43,886 nucleotides of DNA from a virus: positions 1-43,886 of the IMG/VR virus record IMGVR_UViG_3300035564_000041; one strand, written 5' to 3'. The first letter of the stretch is position 1; each line of letters begins with the position of its first letter. This document shows positions 40,852-43,886 of the stretch, in pieces. The notes under the pieces are model-generated. The model ran no database searches, was not told where the DNA came from, and saw only the letters and a list, made by a program, of their open reading frames with translations. A program made the translations under genes and the position numbers.

Positions 40852-41034
40852 CTAGAGCAGCCGGAGGATTGCGCCGACCGCCTTATAAATCGCGTATGCC
40901 CAAAGGATCCCGGACAGGATAACGATCCAGTTGATGATAGTCCGGGTCCAGTTGCGGGCCGGGTTTTTCAGCGGGTAGAAGTTTCGGTCCCGCTGCTCTG
41001 CAAAATCCTTAGTGATCATTTTTGGGCTGATCAT
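40852..41034 (-). CDS. Small single-pass membrane protein (60 aa)
   Basis: Possible starts are ATG 41034 and ATG 41019, both inside the upstream gene's end. A polar, basic N-terminal half (DFAEQRDRNFYPLKNPARNW) is followed by a membrane helix (IINWIVILSGILWAYAIYKA) and a short tail. Unknown function. Confidence 0.65.
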   Translation of the reverse strand: MISPKMITKDFAEQRDRNFYPLKNPARNWTRTIINWIVILSGILWAYAIYKAVGAILRLL

Positions 41035-41209
41035 TATTTTTGTAATCCTCGAATGCGATCATGAAATCGGCAATGGAGAACGCTTCTTCGGTGAGCCGTT
41101 GATAGCTCCACGAGTCAATATCCCCGCCAGAGATCAATCCCTGCATCGCCTTCGCTGCGTAGTACTGGCGCAGGGTCACTGTGGGGAATGCCGGTCCTCC
41201 GTCTTTCAT
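41009..41209 (-). CDS. Conserved small phage protein (66 aa)
   Basis: AGGAGGAAAT precedes the ATG at 41209. The text MKDGGPAFPTVTLRQYYAAKAMQGL and a C-terminal FSIADFMIAFEDY match a very common small phage protein of unknown function. It is immediately preceded by a structured leader element (41219-41288). Confidence 0.85.
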   Translation of the reverse strand: MKDGGPAFPTVTLRQYYAAKAMQGLISGGDIDSWSYQRLTEEAFSIADFMIAFEDYKNNDQPKNDH

Positions 41210-41218
41210 ATTTCCTCC

Positions 41219-41288
41219 TATCCCCGCGTGTGTCTCGGTCGTCTCCGGCTCGCGAGATCCCCCCAACCTCCGGAGTTACGCGGGGATA
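41219..41288 (-). promoter_or_regulatory. Structured RNA leader, 11-bp closing stem
   Basis: TATCCCCGCGT (41219-41229) and ACGCGGGGATA (41278-41288) are perfect complements. Inside, CTCCGG (41243-41248) pairs with CCGGAG (41270-41275). The element fills the gap between two minus-strand genes, starting six bases after one stop and ending nine bases before the next ATG, next to the ribosome site. It may act as a translational switch or an mRNA stability element. No T run makes it a terminator. Confidence 0.55.
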
Positions 41289-41294
41289 AAATCG

Positions 41295-41621
41295 CTATTT
41301 AACCTTGAGCGAGTCAAAGGCCATAGAACGGCGCACACGCCGAAGCTCCCCCGGAAAGCGTTTGGTCATTTCACAGAAAGCATCGATACGATTCTTGCGC
41401 CGTCGCACCTGTCTGGAATCCATGCCAGATGCGCGTTCCTGTTGGTGAAATGCCCCGATGATCGTGTCGAGGATGAATTGCTTTAAGAACGCTGCATGCT
41501 TTTTGCTCTGCTCGATTTCCTCAACCGTTAGATTGTGGCGGTGTTTGCGTTCGCTGCTTGACCGCTCAATGGCGTCCTGTTTCTGACGCCTTTTGAAAAA
41601 GTCGAATCTGAAGATGTTCAT
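41295..41621 (-). CDS. Basic helical protein (108 aa)
   Basis: GAGGACATA precedes the ATG at 41621. Strongly basic and helical: DFFKRRQKQDAIERSSSERK, then LTVEEIEQSKKHAAFLKQFI, then MDSRQVRRRKNRIDAFCEMT. It could bind DNA or RNA, but there is no defined domain. Unknown function. Confidence 0.7.
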   Translation of the reverse strand: MNIFRFDFFKRRQKQDAIERSSSERKHRHNLTVEEIEQSKKHAAFLKQFILDTIIGAFHQQERASGMDSRQVRRRKNRIDAFCEMTKRFPGELRRVRRSMAFDSLKVK

Positions 41622-41706
41622 TATGTCCTCAAAAAATGCGGGCTTCTGCTCCTACTGATCGGGAGCAACGTATAGCGCGTTTGCTGTGCCCGCGCCGCAT
41701 GTCAAA

Positions 41707-41725
41707 CCGTAGTCAGCGGCTACGG
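41707..41725 (-). terminator. Weak hairpin over the end of the third RHH gene
   Basis: CCGTAG and CTACGG form a 6-bp stem with a 7-base loop over the stop codon at 41720-41722. On the minus strand only TTT follows. It might cause weak termination. Confidence 0.3.
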
Positions 41726-41893
41726 CGAGACTTTGTTTTTGCCGACGTATTCCCAAAGGATTAATCGCACAAGCTGTCCAAGCGGCCTTTGGGTCTTTTC
41801 GGCCCTTATCTGTAGCTCATCATAAAGCGGCCATTCTACCCGCGCCACTATTCGCGCTTCCTTGGCCGTTTTGTGTCTGGTGTGCTTGCTCAT
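41720..41893 (-). CDS. Ribbon-helix-helix-like regulator, third copy (57 aa)
   Basis: ATG 41893 starts MSKHTRHKTAKEARIVARVE, a basic arm and beta strand, followed by YDELQIRAEKTQRPLGQLVR and LILWEY helices, as in Arc/CopG proteins. It differs from the other two RHH copies. The -10 box of its own promoter ends only seven bases upstream, so its mRNA may be leaderless. The inverted-repeat-like spacer of that promoter suggests autoregulation. Confidence 0.7.
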   Translation of the reverse strand: MSKHTRHKTAKEARIVARVEWPLYDELQIRAEKTQRPLGQLVRLILWEYVGKNKVSP

Positions 41894-41900
41894 GTTCGCT

Positions 41901-41928
41901 ATCGTACAACTTTGTGCACCAATGTCAA
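41901..41928 (-). promoter_or_regulatory. Strong promoter candidate for the third RHH gene
   Basis: On the minus strand TTGACA (41923-41928, perfect) and TACGAT (41901-41906) are 16 bases apart. The start codon at 41893 begins eight bases beyond the -10, so transcription would start at or next to the ATG. The spacer GTGCACAAAGTTGTAC is partly palindromic, a possible operator. Confidence 0.6.
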
Positions 41929-41937
41929 GCGCTATAT

Positions 41938-42147
41938 TCAACTCAATCGGCCGATAATTTCCCGCAACCGGCTAACGTCTCCGGTCCTGACCGCCTCGAT
42001 GATTCCACCGATCAATTCACGACGCCGGGAGTAGAGCGCGATGGCCTGCTCTACCACGCTTGCCTGGGTTCTGGATTCCGCGGTCGCAATCTCCCGGATT
42101 TGTCGAGTCGCCTCGGGAGTGAGGCGGTAAGTCGAGCTGATTTTCAT
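41938..42147 (-). CDS. Ribbon-helix-helix regulator, copy 1 (69 aa)
   Basis: ATGA overlap with the upstream cargo gene. MKISSTYRLTPEATRQIREI gives the ribbon and first helix; ESRTQASVVEQAIALYSRRR gives the second. A C-terminal helix is added. It is a clear paralogue of the protein at 42665-42817, and the DNA encoding the N terminus is nearly identical. Antitoxin-like or autorepressor roles are typical of such proteins. Confidence 0.85.
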   Translation of the reverse strand: MKISSTYRLTPEATRQIREIATAESRTQASVVEQAIALYSRRRELIGGIIEAVRTGDVSRLREIIGRLS

Positions 42148-42497
42148 TTCGGCTCCGTGCCCGGTTTCATATCATCTTCTTTGGCTCCTGGGGCAAGGAG
42201 AGCTTTTTGCATCTCGTCCATTATTGCCAGGAGTTCTTTGCTAACCGATTCGAATTCCTCGGCCCAGATAGTTGCCGGCCATCCACCCTGGTTATCATCC
42301 GATGCAAGAATTTTCAACAGACGGCAATAGTCAGGATGCCAAGATTTGTGTTTCGCTTGCGATCCTTGATAACCACATCGGTCGCCGATGAGAACTTTGC
42401 AGGAAGACATTATTGCTTCCCTAAAAGCGTTCAGTTTTATTTGTACGCGCTCGTTGGCGCGTTTCCTTACTATTTCATCAAATGTTGCGGCTTTCAT
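42144..42497 (-). CDS. Cassette cargo protein of unknown function (117 aa)
   Basis: ATG 42497 follows AGGAGGAAAA. A second in-frame ATG at 42575, with GGAGG seven bases upstream, would add 26 basic residues, so two forms are possible. The protein has FDEIVRKRANERVQIKLNAF, then SCKVLIGDRCGYQGSQAKHK, and an acidic helical C terminus. No family is recognised. It sits between 63-bp element copy A and RHH copy 1, the place that the Imm5-like gene has in the other cassette. Confidence 0.75.
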   Translation of the reverse strand: MKAATFDEIVRKRANERVQIKLNAFREAIMSSCKVLIGDRCGYQGSQAKHKSWHPDYCRLLKILASDDNQGGWPATIWAEEFESVSKELLAIMDEMQKALLAPGAKEDDMKPGTEPK

Positions 42498-42509
42498 TTT
42501 TCCTCCTGT

Positions 42510-42535
42510 CCCGCCGGCATTCGTCGTCCGGCGGG
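42510..42535 (-). promoter_or_regulatory. Perfect GC hairpin before the ribosome site
   Basis: CCCGCCGG (42510-42517) and CCGGCGGG (42528-42535) form an 8-bp stem with a 10-base loop. It lies between the two alternative starts of the cargo gene (42575 and 42497), immediately before AGGAGG. It may choose between the two starts or control access to the second ribosome site. Confidence 0.5.
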
Positions 42536-42598
42536 CTCTTGGGTTGTGGGGCCTTTGGCGTGACGCTGCCCCCATATTGTGACCTCCTACCCTCTACA

Positions 42599-42661
42599 CT
42601 CCATCCCCCCCTCTGCGAGGAGGGGATGCAGCGCCCGCGTTTGGCCCCACGGGTGGGGATG
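42599..42661 (-). repeat. 63-bp two-hairpin element, copy A
   Basis: 60 of 63 bases match copy B at 43694-43756. On the minus strand it folds into CCCCAC/GTGGGG and, after a linker, CCCCTCCTC with GAGGGGGG. The three differences are in the loop and the stem base, and the stem contains a U-G pair that is only possible in the minus-strand RNA, so the RNA is likely functional in that direction. It begins three bases after the RHH copy 2 stop and precedes the cargo gene at 42497. Confidence 0.75.
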
Positions 42662-42664
42662 TTA

Positions 42665-42813
42665 TCAGATTTCGTTCCGCTCAATGGCGCGGCGCTTCGA
42701 GTAGAGCATTACAGCCTGCTCCACCACGCCTGCCTGCGTGCGGCTCTCGGCTATGGAAATCTCCCTGATGATTCGCGTCGCCTCGGGAGTGAGGCGGAAG
42801 GTCGATGAGATTT

Positions 42814-42817
<4 letters not shown>
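42665..42817 (-). CDS. Ribbon-helix-helix regulator, copy 2 (50 aa)
   Basis: ATG 42817 overlaps the Imm5-like stop by ATGA. MKISSTFRLTPEATRIIREI and ESRTQAGVVEQAVMLYSKRR parallel RHH copy 1. It is shorter and lacks the extra C-terminal helix. It ends three bases before 63-bp element copy A. Confidence 0.85.
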
Positions 42818-43665
<848 letters not shown>

Positions 43666-43693
43666 GATTTCCTCCTTTTGATTAAATGCAATT

Positions 43694-43756
43694 CACTCCA
43701 TTCCCCCCTCGGTGAGGAGGGGATGCAGCGCCCGCGTTTGGCCCCACGGGTGGGGA
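43694..43756 (-). repeat. 63-bp two-hairpin element, copy B
   Basis: Matches copy A at 60 of 63 bases. It lies between the stop of the gene at 4-477 (across the circle junction) and the Imm5-like gene, 28 bases before that gene's ATG. The CCTCCT part of its second hairpin is also complementary to the ribosome site AGGAGG just downstream, so the hairpin and a ribosome-site-blocking pairing are alternatives. Confidence 0.75.
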
Positions 43757-43763
43757 AATCGTA

Positions 43764-43886
43764 AAATTAGGAGGTAATTTCCCATTTTGCGTCGGAATAC
43801 CCTACCAGCGAATGCCATGCCGCCGAGCGCAAAGCGTCAATGAACGCCTTTGCTTCGCTTGCCTGCCAATCAGGATGCTCACAGCT
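43764..43886. repeat. Terminal direct repeat, right copy
   Basis: Identical to 1-123. See the left copy. It carries the start of the second pass through the gene at 4-477, so no new gene is present here. Confidence 0.95.

Overview
This window looks like a complete genome of a tailed phage of podovirus type. The first 123 bases recur exactly at the end (1-123 = 43764-43886), so the molecule is a closed circle or was assembled from a circular or terminally redundant template, with a unique length of about 43,763 bp. The protein set supports this: an N4-gp56-like major capsid protein, portal, large terminase, a gp12-like tail nozzle, ejection-type internal proteins and an SGNH-domain tailspike. 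I see no integrase, lysogeny repressor, RNA polymerase or DNA polymerase, so I infer a virulent phage that uses host polymerases. Strong AGGAGG ribosome sites, ATGA gene overlaps and a secreted lysis-region protein fit a Gram-negative bacterial host. The species cannot be read from the sequence.

There are two long, opposed transcription units. They diverge from a control region at about 752-1061 (two palindromic operators, candidate promoters on both strands and a probable pseudoknot leader) and converge at about 30480-30526.

The rightward unit (1062-30479) starts with replication genes: a small leader ORF, a DnaG-type zinc-finger protein and a RepA-like ATPase that needs a frameshift to be read through. 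A cluster of TGGACA boxes follows, ending in a large hairpin, and is the candidate origin. Next come small genes, a putative small terminase, a structural-like protein, the SGNH tailspike, large terminase, portal and scaffold-like protein, two glycosyltransferase-like genes and the major capsid gene. The capsid gene is split by a group I intron carrying a LAGLIDADG endonuclease. Head-completion, tail nozzle, fibronectin-like tail, ejection and lysis-region genes complete the unit. No endolysin is recognisable.

The leftward unit runs from 751 through the circle junction to 30527. It begins with small accessory genes and a duplicated cassette, each copy being a 63-bp two-hairpin element, a different cargo gene and a ribbon-helix-helix (RHH) gene. 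One cargo is an Imm5-like protein with about 160 residues of X-Ala-Ala repeats. The recombination set follows: PD-(D/E)XK exonuclease, coiled-coil protein, RecT fused to a zinc ribbon, and RusA. Last is a DNA-modification block: an SNF2 helicase fused to an amino-methyltransferase, a PAPS-reductase-like PP-loop protein, a 26-residue membrane peptide and a C5-cytosine methyltransferase.

The strongest signals for a second look are the capsid-gene intron, the duplicated leader/cargo/RHH cassette, structured RNA leaders in several intergenic gaps, the iteron-like origin, and the paired glycosyltransferases inside the capsid operon.
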